A DNA stretch of 64,000 nucleotides from Bemisia tabaci. Its lineage: Eukaryota; Arthropoda; Insecta; Hemiptera; Aleyrodidae. The stretch lies in the NCBI RefSeq assembly GCF_918797505.1, contig NC_092801.1:30100477-30164476 (forward strand). Direction: 5' to 3'. Position 1 is the stretch's first letter; each line of letters begins with the position of its first letter. The notes beneath the pieces are model-generated. The model did no database searches, was not told the DNA's origin, and saw only the letters and a list, made by a program, of their open reading frames with translations. Below, in pieces: positions 52,866 to 64,000 of this stretch. Made by a program: the position numbers and the translations under genes.

Positions 52866-53310
52866 TTATGGTTACTGGATGGTTTCGCGATAACTGGAAT
52901 AGTTTTGTCGCCGTAACAGGCAACACATTTTTCGGATATATTTTTCGTCGTAATGATAATCACTCGAATTTTTTTGCATTGATCTATACAGGATTACGCG
53001 TTTTAACGCTTTTCAACGATTTATCGCTCTACTGTTCAATTTTTATATATAATTCGCCGAAAATATGTGCTGTCTGTTACGCTGAATATTTACCGCGTAG
53101 CAGACAGCTTATTTTCAGTCACATAAATGTATTAAAATTGAAAAGTAGAGAAATAACTCGCTAGAAAGTGTTATAATACGTAACCCTTTGAAGATTATTG
53201 CGAAAAAATTCGAGTAATCATCATTAGTACTAAAAATATGTTCGAAAAATGTGTTGTCTATTACGGCGACAAAACTATTCCAGTTATCGTGAGACCACCC
53301 TACTGTTAAG
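52866..53310. mobile_element. Diverged palindrome whose arms share an open frame
   Basis: GTCGCCGTAACAGGCAACACATTTTTCG at left pairs with CGAAAAATGTGTTGTCTATTACGGCGAC at right, with matching flanks over about 200 bp each. Both arms read DNWNSFVAV..NTFF when translated outside-in. The minus-strand frame continues to 53609 (164 codons) without a recognisable domain. The simplest view is a non-coding foldback. Confidence 0.65.
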
Positions 53311-54514
53311 TTTCTCCTGGTTCTAGAAATTTTTCGTGGAAATTGTCTACTTTTCATCGAGATAAAGGTTCTTCTACATAGAAAAATAAGTGCCTTAAAG
53401 GCCGCATGTACAATTATGTGAAAAAAAGCTAATGAATGTAAACTAGCTAATATAGAAATAAATATAATTCTGAGCTGACTAAGGGTGGAAAGAGCTACTA
53501 CTTTCTTATATCCATTTTTCATTAATGAATTTATTCTAGTTACTGTTAATATTGGCGCGTATACGTAGTATACCGCCTTTGCGATCGTTTCGAACCCTGC
53601 TCGATACAATAACCGAGTCCCTTAGTTCCTTACCGAAAAGTGACTACCGCGAACTTCTGAGATTTTCCAAAGCGTGTAAAAAGTTTATTTATCCATCAAT
53701 AATTATGATTTAAAGTTGTTTCTCATTCTGGGGCTCATTAGTTTATGTGCAGTGAATACCAAGAGTCTACGTTACTTGGTTTTTTCAAAAAAAGCCTAAG
53801 AATGCGACGCGCTGATTTAAATTATGCATATATAAGCAGAATCAAGCGAATTGATTCGAGGATGGCTGAGCAGGTCGGCACTCTCGAAATGAGAATTTAA
53901 CTCCTCCGTTTTGTTCAAAACGTTGCTTTGACAGATCTGTAACCTCGGTTATAATTTCCAAAAGTTGGTACCCGTGCTCTGATAGTGCTGTTCATCTGAC
54001 AACATTGTCAGTGTCAGCTGATAAAATGTATATTTTCACAGTGCAATCTGTGTAAGTGCAATCTGTGATGAGCCTCGAGACTCAATAGACCATTAGCTAA
54101 ACGTGGCTCATACAGGAATCCACTTACCCCTCTCTTTCCCACGCTCCTGCTCACTGCGTCGTCGGCGTCTCGACGAACAATAGCTAATGACGGTTGCCAA
54201 GCGATGCCGGGATCCTCAGCCCCTCGCAAAATTACTTACGCTTCATTAACCATTTCACTGTCACGCTAGGATTCGTCCAATTTTCAAAAAAAATTGTTTC
54301 GCGAGTTTTTAGCAATTTTTTCCTTACTTTCCGTTAAAACACGAATTAAAAGAGGTCTCATTCATAAAAATCGGCCAAATAGAAGAGAAGTTACAGTATT
54401 CGAAATCCGAAGAAATCAACAAAACTTCTCCAAACAAAAAATAAAATGAAGGGGGAAAAAAAGAAATGTATAAATTACAATTTAATATGATTGACCTCAG
54501 AATGTGACAAGCAA
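53311..54514. other. Mostly unassigned; possible RS-rich exon at 54130-54230
   Basis: 53540-53610 is related to 2500-2580 in inverse orientation. On the minus strand, SSRRRRRSEQERGKER (or, one frame over, RRDADDAVSRSVGKRG) ends at a perfect donor (GGG|GTAAGT at about 54129). This could be an upstream exon of gene B, but no acceptor or fitting phase was found. Confidence 0.3.
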
Positions 54515-55039
54515 TCTTCTAAAACTATAAAGGAGAGGCCCCAATTTTGTACCCAATGTTTCAGCGACATCCCGAAGGCGGATTTCCTTGAAACTTTGTA
54601 CGCATGTGCGGTTCGTGCTGAAGGGGTGCAATTTGTCGTCCGATTTTCGAAATTTTGATTCTAAGGGTTGAAAACACGCTAAAATAGGGTGACCCGTGTG
54701 TTAGAGCGGTGTTGCGCGATCGATCGTCGTCGTCTGGTCGTTGTGGTTTCCCTTCTTTTATTGCGTCTGGATCAGCTGTTTTTTCTGTCTAATTTTGGAG
54801 ATTCCGAACCGGAGCAGTGTTGCCGAAATCACGAAATCTGTAATTTCACGAAATTGTTCGTTCTCGGTCACCTGATGACTCGGCTGCCCGAGGCGTTCGT
54901 CGTCATGGATATTCGTCGTTTATGAAGAATTCCGATTTTTTCGTACAGTGCGCGTCGTCTTTTGAATTTTGTTAATATTTGTCGTGTATGAAGAATCTCG
55001 AATTTTTAGTAAAGTGCGCGTATTCGTTTTAATATTGAG

Positions 55040-55333
55040 AATGGATCGGAGTCGAAAACGTGGGCGTCCGGCGAAGCGTGGCAATGTTCTCGCAATTTAT
55101 CCGCGCGACGCAAAGTGCGGCATGATGGCTATCTCAGTGAGATAGATAATGTACGACGTATGGGTGAACAAGGAAATAACCTCAATTCATTTCGGCAGAG
55201 CACTGATAATATGATCGAAAATGATTATCCGGAAAATAATTTCGGACTTTTAAATGTGAAGTGCCAGTATTGTGATGGAAAAATTATTGAAATTTTAGTT
55301 TTCCATCGAGAAGCTGGTCATCATAAAACTTAA
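55040..55333 (+). pseudogene. Helitron protein N-terminal remnant (plus strand)
   Basis: MDRSRKRGRPAKRGNVLAIY at 55040 is followed, one frame over, by a 72-codon frame. That frame contains NDYPENNFGLLNVKCQYCDG, the N-terminal CxxC zinc-binding region typical of Helitron helicase-like proteins. It ends soon after at a TAA, so only the N-terminus is present, and a frameshift separates the two parts. Confidence 0.6.
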
Positions 55334-55454
55334 ATTCTCAATGATTTTTCGTATTCGATAGCAGAAAATTTGGTTCAAAATTTAAAGTCGTAAATTTGGA
55401 TTGTTTCTCATGGAAGGGATGATTTAAGAACGGAAATTTTTAAACACCGCAACG

Positions 55455-55745
55455 GAGATACGTGGTTTCGCACTTCAGTCGTGCGATACGGACATCCATC
55501 AAGTTTAAAAAATGCATCAAGTCCCCGTCACCGCCGACCAACGCGTTTGTCGATCGAATCAACAACAGGTAGTATGAGCAGGGGGTCTAGACGCCTTCAA
55601 TTTTTTGAACGCAATACGGACATCCGTCGAGGTTGTATAGTTGTATCAAGGCGCCGTAGCAAACGCGTCCCATTGTTTATCGTTACATACGAATATAAGT
55701 TGAGAGAGGCCAGTCATAATGCCTTCAATTTTATACATACATACA
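55455..55745 (+). repeat. 290-bp block repeated at 56775 and 57199
   Basis: GATACGTGGTTTCGCAC...CATCCATCAAG...GAGCAGGGGGTCTA...GCCTTCAATTTTATACATACAT. The 57199-57486 copy is nearly identical. 56775-56976 is its right part, directly following the mariner insertion. All stay open in frame (DIRRGCIVVSRRRSKRVP), suggesting decayed Helitron coding sequence. Confidence 0.82.
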
Positions 55746-55747
55746 TA

Positions 55748-56768
55748 GGTTGTCCCAAAAGTACTGCACGTTTTTTTATCTTGGACGAACGGTAGCAGAT
55801 ATCAAAATGCGGTTTGTGTAGTCTTAAAGACAGAGCAATTACCGATAAAACAACACAAATCGGAGCTCTCTAAGTCAAAAAATGACCAAGTTACAGGGTT
55901 TTGAAAATGGCTTCCAGAGGGGACCCCTACGGAAATTTTAGCTTCTTTTCTGGGGAAAAAAAAACAAAGATTTAAAGATTCAAGATCAATTGGTTTTATT
56001 AAATCAATTTTACACAATCTTACCAAGATTACTGGCATTCAATCCTCTTCACTTGACGACTGGACACTGGTTTCCTTCTCAAAATACCTTCCATCGCTTG
56101 CCACACAGCGCCGCAACCGTTCATCCCACTTCTTCAAACATGTTTTTTCCTCTTGCCTGATGTTCTTCAAGAAAGTTTCAACAGCTCTTTTTATCTCGTT
56201 GATGGAGTTCAATTTCCTGCCTCTTAAGCCCTTTTTCAGCGTAGGGAATAACCAAAAATCGCAGGGTGCAAGGTCCGGGCTGATATCATGTTGCCAACTT
56301 CATTCGATCGCGATGATTTCTCTGTAGAATTTTTGATTAATCAAATCTTTGTTTTTTCCAGAAAAGAAGCTAAAAATCCTGGAGTGGTCACCTCTACAAG
56401 TCATTTTCAAAACACTGTAACTTGGTCATTTTTTGACTTAGAGAGCTTGGATTTGTCTTGTTTTATCGGTAATTGGCCGGTCTTTAAGACTACACAAACC
56501 GCATTTTGATATCTGCTACCGTTCGTCTAAAAAAAAAAAACAATCAACTCTTTGTTTTTTCCCGGAAAAGAAGCTAAAATTTCCGTAGGGGTCCCCTCTG
56601 GAAGCCATTTTCAAAACCCTGTAACTTGGTCATTTTTTGACTTAGAGAGCTCGGATTTGTGTTGTTTTATCGGTAATTGCTCTGTCTTTAAGACTACACA
56701 AACCGCATTTTGATATCTGCTACCGTTCGTCCAAAAAAAAAAAAACGTGCAGTACTTTTGGGACAACC
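55748..56768 (-). mobile_element. Mariner-like element inserted in the Helitron
   Basis: TIR GGTTGTCCCAAAAGTACTGCACG at both ends with TA on each side (55746-55747, 56769-56770), 1021 bp. The minus strand encodes the C-terminal part of a DDE/D transposase: SPDLAPCDFWLFP (third catalytic Asp region), then LKKGLRGRKLNSINEIKRAV, and a RRCVASDGRYFEKE end, stopping near 56040. The N-terminal two thirds are missing. The 3' 220 bp contain two tandem copies of the subterminal region (56335-56530 and 56555-56768). Confidence 0.87.
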
Positions 56769-57608
56769 TATGTATTTTTGGTCGAATCAACTACAGGTAG
56801 TATGAGCAGGGGGTCTAAACGCCTTCAATTTTTTGAACGCAATACGGACATCCGTCGAGGTTGTATAGTTGTATCAAGGCGCCGTAGCAAACGCGTCCCA
56901 TTGTTTATCGTTACATACGAATACAAGTTGAGAGAGGCCAGTCATAATGCCTTCAATTTTATACATACATATTTTTGGGCAAAATGAGAGACGACGTTTC
57001 TTCTTTTGCGACGTTGCAGACGTCCTTAGACATTTTATTTTTCTTTCGAGAAGCTGATCAACATAAAACTGAAATTCTCCATGATTTTTCGTATGCGATT
57101 GCAGAAGATTTGGTTCAAAATTTATAGTCGTAAATTTGGATTGTTTCTCATGGAAGGGATGAATTAGGAACGGGAAATTTTGAAACACCGCAATGGAGAT
57201 ACGTGGTTTCGCACTTCAGTCGTGCGATACGGACATCCATCAAGTTTAAAAAAATGCATCAAGTCCCCGTCACCGCCGACCAACGCGTTTGTCGATCGAA
57301 TCAACTACAGGTAGTATGAGCAGGGGGTCAAAACGCCTTCAATTTTTTGAACGCAATACAGACATCCGTCGAGGTTATATAGTTGTATCAAGGCGCCGTA
57401 GCAAACGCGTCCCATTGTTTATCGTTACATACGAATATAAGTTGAGAGAGGCCAGTCATAATGCCTTCAATTTTATACATACATATTTTTGGGCAAAATG
57501 AGAGACGACGTTTCTTCTTTTGCGACGTTGCAGACTTCCTTAGAAATTTTATTTTTCTTTCGAGAAGCTGGTCAACATAAAACTTAAATTCTCCATTATT
57601 TTTCGTAT

Positions 57609-57890
57609 TCAATAGCAGAAGATTTGGTTCAAAATTATATGAGCTTCGGAAGCAGACAGAGATGCAAAAGCCATACAACTGTTGTACCTCAAAATGTTGG
57701 TCATGAAAATAGGTTTGGAGAAGAGGTCGCGAAGTTGGTCTTCGATTCCAGGCTCGGCAAGTCTGAGAAGACCATTATGACAGCATCTGTTAAAATGGCC
57801 GTTCACCTCCTCTTTTTTGAAATGCAAGGCATCACAATACTGGTACTTCACATTAAAAGTCCGAAATTATTTTCCGGAATAATTTAATTT
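57609..57890 (-). pseudogene. Helitron Rep/helicase N-terminal remnant (minus strand)
   Basis: The frame reads YQYCDALHFKKEEVNGHFNR, then CCHNGLLRLAEPGI and YNSCMAFASLSA. This is the classic C-x2-C...CCH-G...YNS.FAFAS block at the N-terminus of Helitron proteins. It overlaps the NNFGLL region of the plus-strand remnant at 55230, with a one-base deletion. Two inverted remnants of the same gene region therefore lie in one element. Confidence 0.75.
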
Positions 57891-58484
57891 TTCCAGATTA
57901 TAAATTTAAATTGTTATTAAATGATTATAAATTCAAAATTCCAATTCCAATTTCCAAAATTTAAGAGCATGTTTATCTTCTTTCAAAATTTATTGTCAAT
58001 TCAAGTTGCTATTCAATTAAAATAAATAAATTGACTACTTTTTTAGGTCTAGCGCAAGATCTCAAAATGTCTGTCACACTCATGATTTTATATTTTTTAA
58101 GTTTATTCTTTTGTATGATTTTTCATTTAATGTTTTTAGTGTAGAGCAACATCTCAAAATTTGCCTTTCTTATTAATTGAAATTAATAAATACATCTTCT
58201 TACAACAGTTATTTATTTAATTTCAAGACTGCTGGGTCTATAAATTATACTACCATATTTACAAAATTGATACTCGCAAACATGTTTTTTGTTTTTGCTG
58301 ATGGGTACAACAACAGCCTCCACATGTAAAAATATTTTGTAGCTTCTGAATAATTATATTAAAAAATATAAATATGGGCATAATAGGTATAGTAAAATAT
58401 ATTAATACAAAAGTTATTGTTATAACATGGTGTAATTTCATTAATGACGGTTTATCACCGTGCGAAGCTCGGGCTGGTTGCTAG

Positions 58485-59762
58485 TTCAATTATAAAAAGG
58501 AGAAAAAATTGAGTGAAATTACAAAAAATTAGCCTCTTGCAAGGGGCTTCCTTGTATGAGTTTTGACCTGAAGACAAGTAAATCCCGTTATATTATTAAA
58601 ACGAAATTGACTCCATAGTTTAATGCCTTAGTTTCTTGAATACGATTATTTTAAGCACTCGATTTATATCAGCAATTTTACCCATGAGGTGATTTCCTGA
58701 GAGCTGATAATATCACGAATTTCTCATAGAGCCCTTCAAAAATGGCTTGCTTTTTGGGCAGCCGATTCGGCCATCAAACCGGGGTTTAAATGGAAGCTGA
58801 TAATAACACAAAGCTCTGAGAACAATTTTAAGATGAGTATAGGAACGGTTTGTACATTACGAGGAGAGGCGGGCATTCTGTTCAGCATATCGATACATAA
58901 GTATTTTCACACGTAGAATTCAATTTTCACGTCAGGGAGTCGACATATTTTGATTTTTTTCGATTTTATACGGAAAATTTATGGTTTTTCGGGATTGAAA
59001 TTACTTACAATTGTTTCATGAAAAATGAATGCACCCAAAATGACTATAGCATTTTGACTTTCACATACCTACGTGCACTCACTAAATTGATTGGTAAATT
59101 CAAAGAGTGGGTACATCGACCTGGTATATCAAGTTTCTGCGATTTTTTACGGCAAATCGGTAGATTTTCGGGATGTGGATTGCTTACTTTCAATTCATGA
59201 ATGAATAAAGCATGGACATGGTTGAGCTTCTTTGCATGAAAAGACGTTTAAAATAACAAAATCAAGACATATTTAATACAATTGCATTTATATCGAGTCA
59301 ATTTCTTTTCAATAATATAACGGGATTTATAATACCGGTGATTTGGGTATTTTAACCCCAAAATACCTTTAAATCGACTTTATCTTCTAGGAATTCGACA
59401 GAATTTTTCCTTTCTTCGCTTAAATTTTTCCGTAGCACTTTTCCTCAAGAATCTGATAAGATTTTGCTTGAGGCGGATCAAAAAACTTAAATTTGTTCGA
59501 ATAGCTTTCTAGATTCACAATACACGGTCTCGTCAAGGTGCGTCGTTGACCTTGCAGTGTTGGATCGTGAATTCTCCTGTTGTGCTGCTTGCCTTTTTTG
59601 AAATCTCTGTAAATGAAAACTAAAGGGGTTGATATGTGCGAGTTAATGACGCGCCTTATCAACACATTGTGTTGGAGTTCACTGCTTGTTGTTGTAGCTA
59701 CAGTTAAAAAAATCTGTCTTATCTTTGAAATCATTATTTTTGACTCAAATCGAATGAAGTGT
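58485..59762. other. No recognisable gene
   Basis: AT-rich unique-looking sequence. The 104-codon minus frame at 59420-59734 has no recognisable domain. Confidence 0.45.
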
Positions 59763-59992
59763 CCGGATTATTGAAATTGATAGACAGAGCTATGGACAAA
59801 GAAGACAAAAGGGATTTGGAGTGATCGTATCGGAGGAAGCGGGTGGTCGCAATGGAAATAGGAGGTAAGTAAAACTAACGGCAACCACGAGAGTTCCTAT
59901 AGCAAAGGAACCACCCTTTCTAACCAATAGGATCGCTCCATATCCCTTTTGTCTTCTTTGTCTATAGCTTTGTCTATCGATTTCAAAAATCG
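59763..59992. mobile_element. Foldback MITE (ATTGATAGACAAAGC ends)
   Basis: TTGAAATTGATAGACAGAGCTATGGACAAAGAAGACAAAAGGGAT is mirrored by ATCCCTTTTGTCTTCTTTGTC...TTTGTCTATCGATTTCAA. 230 bp. Confidence 0.85.
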
Positions 59993-60000
59993 GCCCATAG

Positions 60001-60440
60001 GCTGGCCTAATGGTCAGCGTCTGACTCTAGGGTCAATACTGCCGTGCTAGCGAAAAACGCCGTATGAGCATCCGTCGTTACTATATGTCCTTCAATGGAA
60101 AACGAATTGTCTGGAAAAATTCTGAATATATTTCCTCCAATTTTTCAGACGATTTCGTTCGCAGCATAATCCAAATATCTGAAAATGTCAAGGAAAATAT
60201 GCCCAACTTTCTCCAAAAAACATGTTTAATTCGGGGAGATTTGGCAACTCTCGAATGTTCATGCGGCGTTCTTCCTTAGCACGGGAGAATTGGTCCCGAG
60301 GGTTCGAATCCCGGTAGTGGTGTCAAATTCTCACGGAACTGACGAGAGGGTCTGCTTAAGTGAATTCTAATATCGACTTAATTTCTGAAAATTTGGAGAG
60401 CCTGGAGCATAGATGTGCTGAAGATCCTTTGATGTCTACA
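60001..60440 (+). mobile_element. tRNA-derived SINE split between A and B boxes
   Basis: TGGCCTAATGGTCAGCG (pol III A box) and GGTTCGAATCCCGG (B box at 60301) are tRNA-like but separated by an R5 MITE (60038-60286). Without it the boxes would be at about normal tRNA spacing. The body after the B box matches 21920-22085. The anticodon region is too decayed to assign. Confidence 0.6.
60038..60286. mobile_element. R5 MITE inserted in a tRNA-like head
   Basis: TACTGCCGTGCTAGCGAAAAACGCC to GGCGTTCTTCCTTAGCACGG. Confidence 0.8.
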
Positions 60441-60551
60441 AAAGAGAAATATTAGTCCGGGAGCACATGTAGTCCCGTGAGACCGTTAATGATACAAGTT
60501 GGCGAGATGGCTTGATCTCTTCGTCTTGATGTCCTGAAACAGAATTTCGAT

Positions 60552-63500
60552 GCTGCCAGGCTCAATTTTTCCCGGAACACCCTTAAATTCAAGATGGCGC
60601 CCAAAATGGCCGCCACGGGGGTGAAGTGGGTGAAAGTGACTCCCATGGTCGACATGTATGTCGATTCCTATGTATTTTTGGTCGAAAATTTCAAATATAT
60701 GCTTAAAAATGTACTCCGACTTCTTAAAGACCCTTAAATCCAAGATGGCGGCCAAATTTCCCCTCCTGAAAGTCAAACGACCACGTGTGCTCCTATATGG
60801 CAAGTGAGGTATCTTTCATACCATTTTTTGGGCCGTAAAATCGAAAAATGATATTAAAAAATCCTTTGCGATTCATTTAAGGCCTCAAATTACAAGATGG
60901 CGGCAAAAATTGCTGAACTTTTGGAACCAAAAATTCTATAATAGCTTCTCATATCATGTGACGTATCGAACCCCATAGATTTCTGGTCGTAAAATCCAAA
61001 TCTTGAATTCAAAATTCACCCCGGCCCCTTGGGATGTCCAAAATCCAAGATGGCCGCCGAAATTATCCCTTACAGGATCATACAGTCAGCCTTGACCTTA
61101 GAATAGCAAGATATGTATCCATTTACAGGTTTATTGGGTCGTAGAATTCATAAATGAAGGTTAAATTAACCTTTCAAACTATTAAGAACCCCCCCCCCCT
61201 TCAGCATAAATTTAATGGGCAAGATAGCAAATCATAATGAATAAAGGATGTCTTTTTTTTTGGCAGAAATAAAAATGAGGTTTTATTTACAGAGAAAGTA
61301 ACAAAAGGAGAAAAGGTTTATAAAGCGACATGATACACACATCAATGGTGTACATTTTTGGAAAAAAAACGAAGCAAGCACAGGTTTTTTGATAAGAATT
61401 TAGGGCGTTTTTGGTTTTTCTCTGGGTTCAGTCTTTTCAATGGGCATTAGGAAAATAGTTCAAAGGAGAATACTAGAAGAGGATCCTTTCAGGATGCCTC
61501 GCAACTTATCCTTTGTAATAAACTTATCATTCATAAATAAGAGCACTAACACTAAACAATCAATTGCATTTTGTAGCACCTAGCTATTCGTAGAAATGTA
61601 AGATATTCTTGGTAACGCGAATATTTCTAATTAACTGTTACCAAGGAAAGGAACAAAAAACAAAGCAAGAAGAAGAAAAAACCGGGCTTGTAAACAGTTA
61701 AGCAACATGAACTTTCAAAATTGAACTAAATTATCTTTTAAAATGTCTGATAACTAATTTTTTCTGAACATCCCATCAATAACGAGAGGCATAAACCAAA
61801 TTATTTTTTAAACAATTTTGTCTAGAGTTTTTTAACTATTTGTACACCGATAACACCGGTCAACATGGGTTCCGTCCTTCGAACCAAACCAATTTTTTTC
61901 GATTCCTAGGTACTACAGAAGCCCGAAAATGGCCATATTAACTTCAGGAAAATTGGCTGGTCCTCAGGGCGCCGCAATTTTGAATTTTGCAAAATTAAGA
62001 AAACTCACGATTAGATATTTGCAAATATCTCCTCAACGGTTCATCTCACGAAAAAACCAAAATACCAGTGGAAAGAGCATAAAATTTCCTATAGAAATCA
62101 TTCTCTTTTATTTTTTCTAACTTAATTTTTTGGTCGTGAAATTAACGTTTTCTTCAAAAATTAGCTTAAGAAAGGCGTATTTTTGCTGATTTTAGGAGAA
62201 ACTTTGCTTCATACCTCTAGCCACAATTATCTGAGAAAAAAACTGTCATGCTCATTGAAAAGAACGTAAAATTTACTACTAGAAAACTTATGTCATTAGT
62301 TCCTAGACTTAATTTAATCCTGTGAAACAGCAGTTTATCAGCTCCGCCCTTAAAATGTGATTTTTTCTACCATTTTCCCTAGAATCACGATAAAAAGAGA
62401 AAAAACTCTGAACACGTGACCCGAACTGTGTAAAAAGGTGGCAAAATAGTACTGGGTCCACACTTGGGGGGGGGGGGGCAAAGCCAAAGAGGTCAAAAAT
62501 GTTCGATCAGAGTCAACAATTGCGAGTTCCAATGAGTATCAGTACAGAACTGAGGGGGGAGAGAGTTCAGCTCAGGCAGTTTGCATTGGAATATTAAGGT
62601 ACGTGTATAAGGTAACGTCGAGAGATCTATTATTTTGGGTCTTTTTATACCTCATCAGTAGATCACACTCGTCATATGAATTCAACTGAAAATCTCGCAA
62701 AATCCAAGACAGCATCAAAGCTCAAGTTCGAAGTACAAGTTTTGTATTACAAGACGGCAAGTTTCGTACTGGTACTCATTGGACCTCAAAATTTTTGACT
62801 CTGATTGAAAATTTTTGAAGTTTTTGGCTTTTGATCTCACTGACGAGTGTGATCTACTGACGAGGTCTATAACAAGACCCAAAATTATAGATCTCTCGCC
62901 GTGGTCTCTTCTTCATATTCTGATGCTTAATTGCCTGAGCTGAACGCTCTTCCTCTTCAGTTATGTACTGCCGTACTGGTTATCCATTAGAGCTCAACAT
63001 TTTTGACTCCAATTGAAAATTTTGCAACTTTTTGGTTTTGTTTTCAAAATAGTGTGGACCCAGCACTATTTTGCCACCATTTTACACAGTTCGGGCCACG
63101 TTTTTAGGGGTTTTTCTCTTTTTTCGCGATTCTAGGAAAAATGGTCGAAAAAATTACATTTTAAGGGCGGAGCTGATAAATTGCTGTTTCACAGGATTAA
63201 ATCGAGTTTGAAACTATTGACACATGTTTTCTATACAAATAAGTGAATCGCAAATCAGGGCTTATCCATTAGAATAAGCGATGACGTTAGCAGTTGTAAT
63301 TAATTTTTTAAACGTGTAAAATTGAAATATTTCTTAAATCTACACGCTTCACGCCTTTTAGCCGCAATTCTTAAAACTAAAATGTTGCAAATTGTAAAAG
63401 GAACGTTACTTTAACCTTCATTTATGAATTCTACGACCCAATAAACCTGTAAATGGATACATATCTTGCTATTCTAAGGTCAAGGCTGACTGTATGATCC

Positions 63501-64000
63501 TGTAAGGGATAATTTCGGCGGCCATCTTGGATTTTGGACATCCCAAGGGGCCGGGGTGAATTTTGAATTCAAGATTTGGATTTTACGACCAGAAATCTAT
63601 GGGGTTCGATACGTCACATGATATGAGAAGCTATTATAGAATTTTTGGCCGCCATCTTGTAATTTGAGGCCTTAAATGAATCGCAAAGGATTTTTTAATA
63701 TCATTTTTCGATTTTACGGCCCAAAAAATGGTATGAAAGATACCTCACTTGCCATATAGGAGCACACGTGGTCGTTTGACTTTCAGGAGGGGAAATTTGG
63801 CCGCCATCTTGGATTTAAGGGTCTTTAAGAAGTCGGAGTACATTTTTAAGCATATATTTGAAATTTTCGACCAAAAATACATAGGAATCGACATACATGT
63901 CGACCATGGGAGTCACTTTCATCCACTTCACCCCCGTGGCGGCCATTTTGGGCGCCATCTTGAATTTAAGGGTGTTCCGGGAAAAATTGAGCCTGGCAGC
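60552..64000. repeat. Large inverted repeat, cut by the window end
   Basis: GCTGCCAGGCTCAATTTTTCCCGG at 60552 is mirrored at the last bases of the window, and the match continues inward to about 61165 / 63405. The arms carry several copies of CAAGATGGCGGCC-type motifs. A second inner pair (62330-62465 / 63045-63195) and a third (62615-62690 / 62825-62910) share a centre near 62760. The left half is about 950 bp longer (61180-62290) than the right. No transposase seen. The outer ends are not in view. Confidence 0.85.

Larger units (their letters stand above)
54515..58484 (+). mobile_element. Helitron, about 4 kb, with decayed Rep/helicase remnants
   Basis: The right end is typical: a hairpin ACCGTGCGAAGCTCGGG followed by GGTTGCTAG at 58484, next base T. 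The left end is set at TCTTCTAAAACTATAAAGG with an A before it, giving the A|T insertion site, no TIRs and no target duplication. Inside are a plus-strand N-terminal Helitron-like frame (55040-55333), duplicated blocks and a minus-strand Rep N-terminal remnant. The 5' border is less certain than the 3' end. No complete Rep nuclease or helicase survives, so it is non-autonomous now. Confidence 0.65.

Noticed and set aside
54014..54229. Upstream exon of gene B (RS-rich, perfect donor at 54129)
   Set aside because: The frames that stay open end in phase 0 or 1, while the gene B last exon needs phase 2, and no acceptor was found; left as a possibility only.
55481..55795. Repeated ORF with DIRRGCIVVSRRRSKRVP in three places as separate genes
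   Set aside because: They are copies of one 290-bp block inside the Helitron, each ending at the block border; treated as decayed Helitron sequence.

Overview
The window looks like nuclear DNA from an insect, most likely a sap-feeding hemipteran. The dispersed repeats resemble ones I remember from the whitefly Bemisia tabaci, but that is memory and was not checked. It is AT-rich and has no operons or bacterial-style gene packing. It is full of short non-autonomous transposons (MITEs, mostly foldback elements), many nested in one another. It also holds intron-split exons with GT/AG borders, long homopolymers, and remnants of mariner, hAT, Helitron and parvovirus-like sequence.

Real genes are sparse and all lie on the minus strand. 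The best is gene A (40661 down to 29995): five exons that join in frame to 485 codons plus a stop. It has a TATA-like box, a first-ATG signal peptide, a short helical-looking exon, two disordered S/P/R/K-rich repeat exons, and a last exon ending in a C-x-GGKC motif. Gene C (17170 down to 12966) has the same layout: TATA box, signal peptide, an acidic to SP-rich first exon ending in phase 0, a helical exon joined through a split Cys codon, then an SP/RS-rich repeat exon. Its signal peptide carries a one-base frame break and no last exon was found. Gene B (51878-52181) is represented by a last exon homologous to that of gene A. Together they look like a dispersed cluster of paralogous secreted, disordered proteins. 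I do not recognise the family and assign no function. A weaker set of Cys-rich exon candidates lies at 22.7-26.6 kb.

Layout: 0.4-2.3 kb, a transposon-like ORF fragment and a decayed parvovirus NS1-like helicase with a second partial copy. 2.7-12.9 kb, MITEs. 12.9-17.3 kb, gene C. 18-24 kb, MITEs, including a 994-bp palindromic mariner derivative and a SINE. 22.7-26.6 kb, uncertain exons. 27.9-29.9 kb, foldback elements and a direct duplication in the 3' flank of gene A. 30.0-40.8 kb, gene A with MITE-filled introns. 42-51 kb, MITEs, with a hAT element carrying a 79-bp minisatellite. 51.9-52.2 kb, gene B last exon. 54.5-58.5 kb, a roughly 4-kb Helitron with a mariner element inside. 60.0-60.4 kb, a tRNA-derived SINE split by a MITE. 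60.55-64.0 kb, a very large inverted repeat cut by the window end.

All splice sites, repeat borders and family names come from reading the sequence by eye. No alignments or searches were run. Repeat borders are usually good to within a few bases and identities are qualitative.
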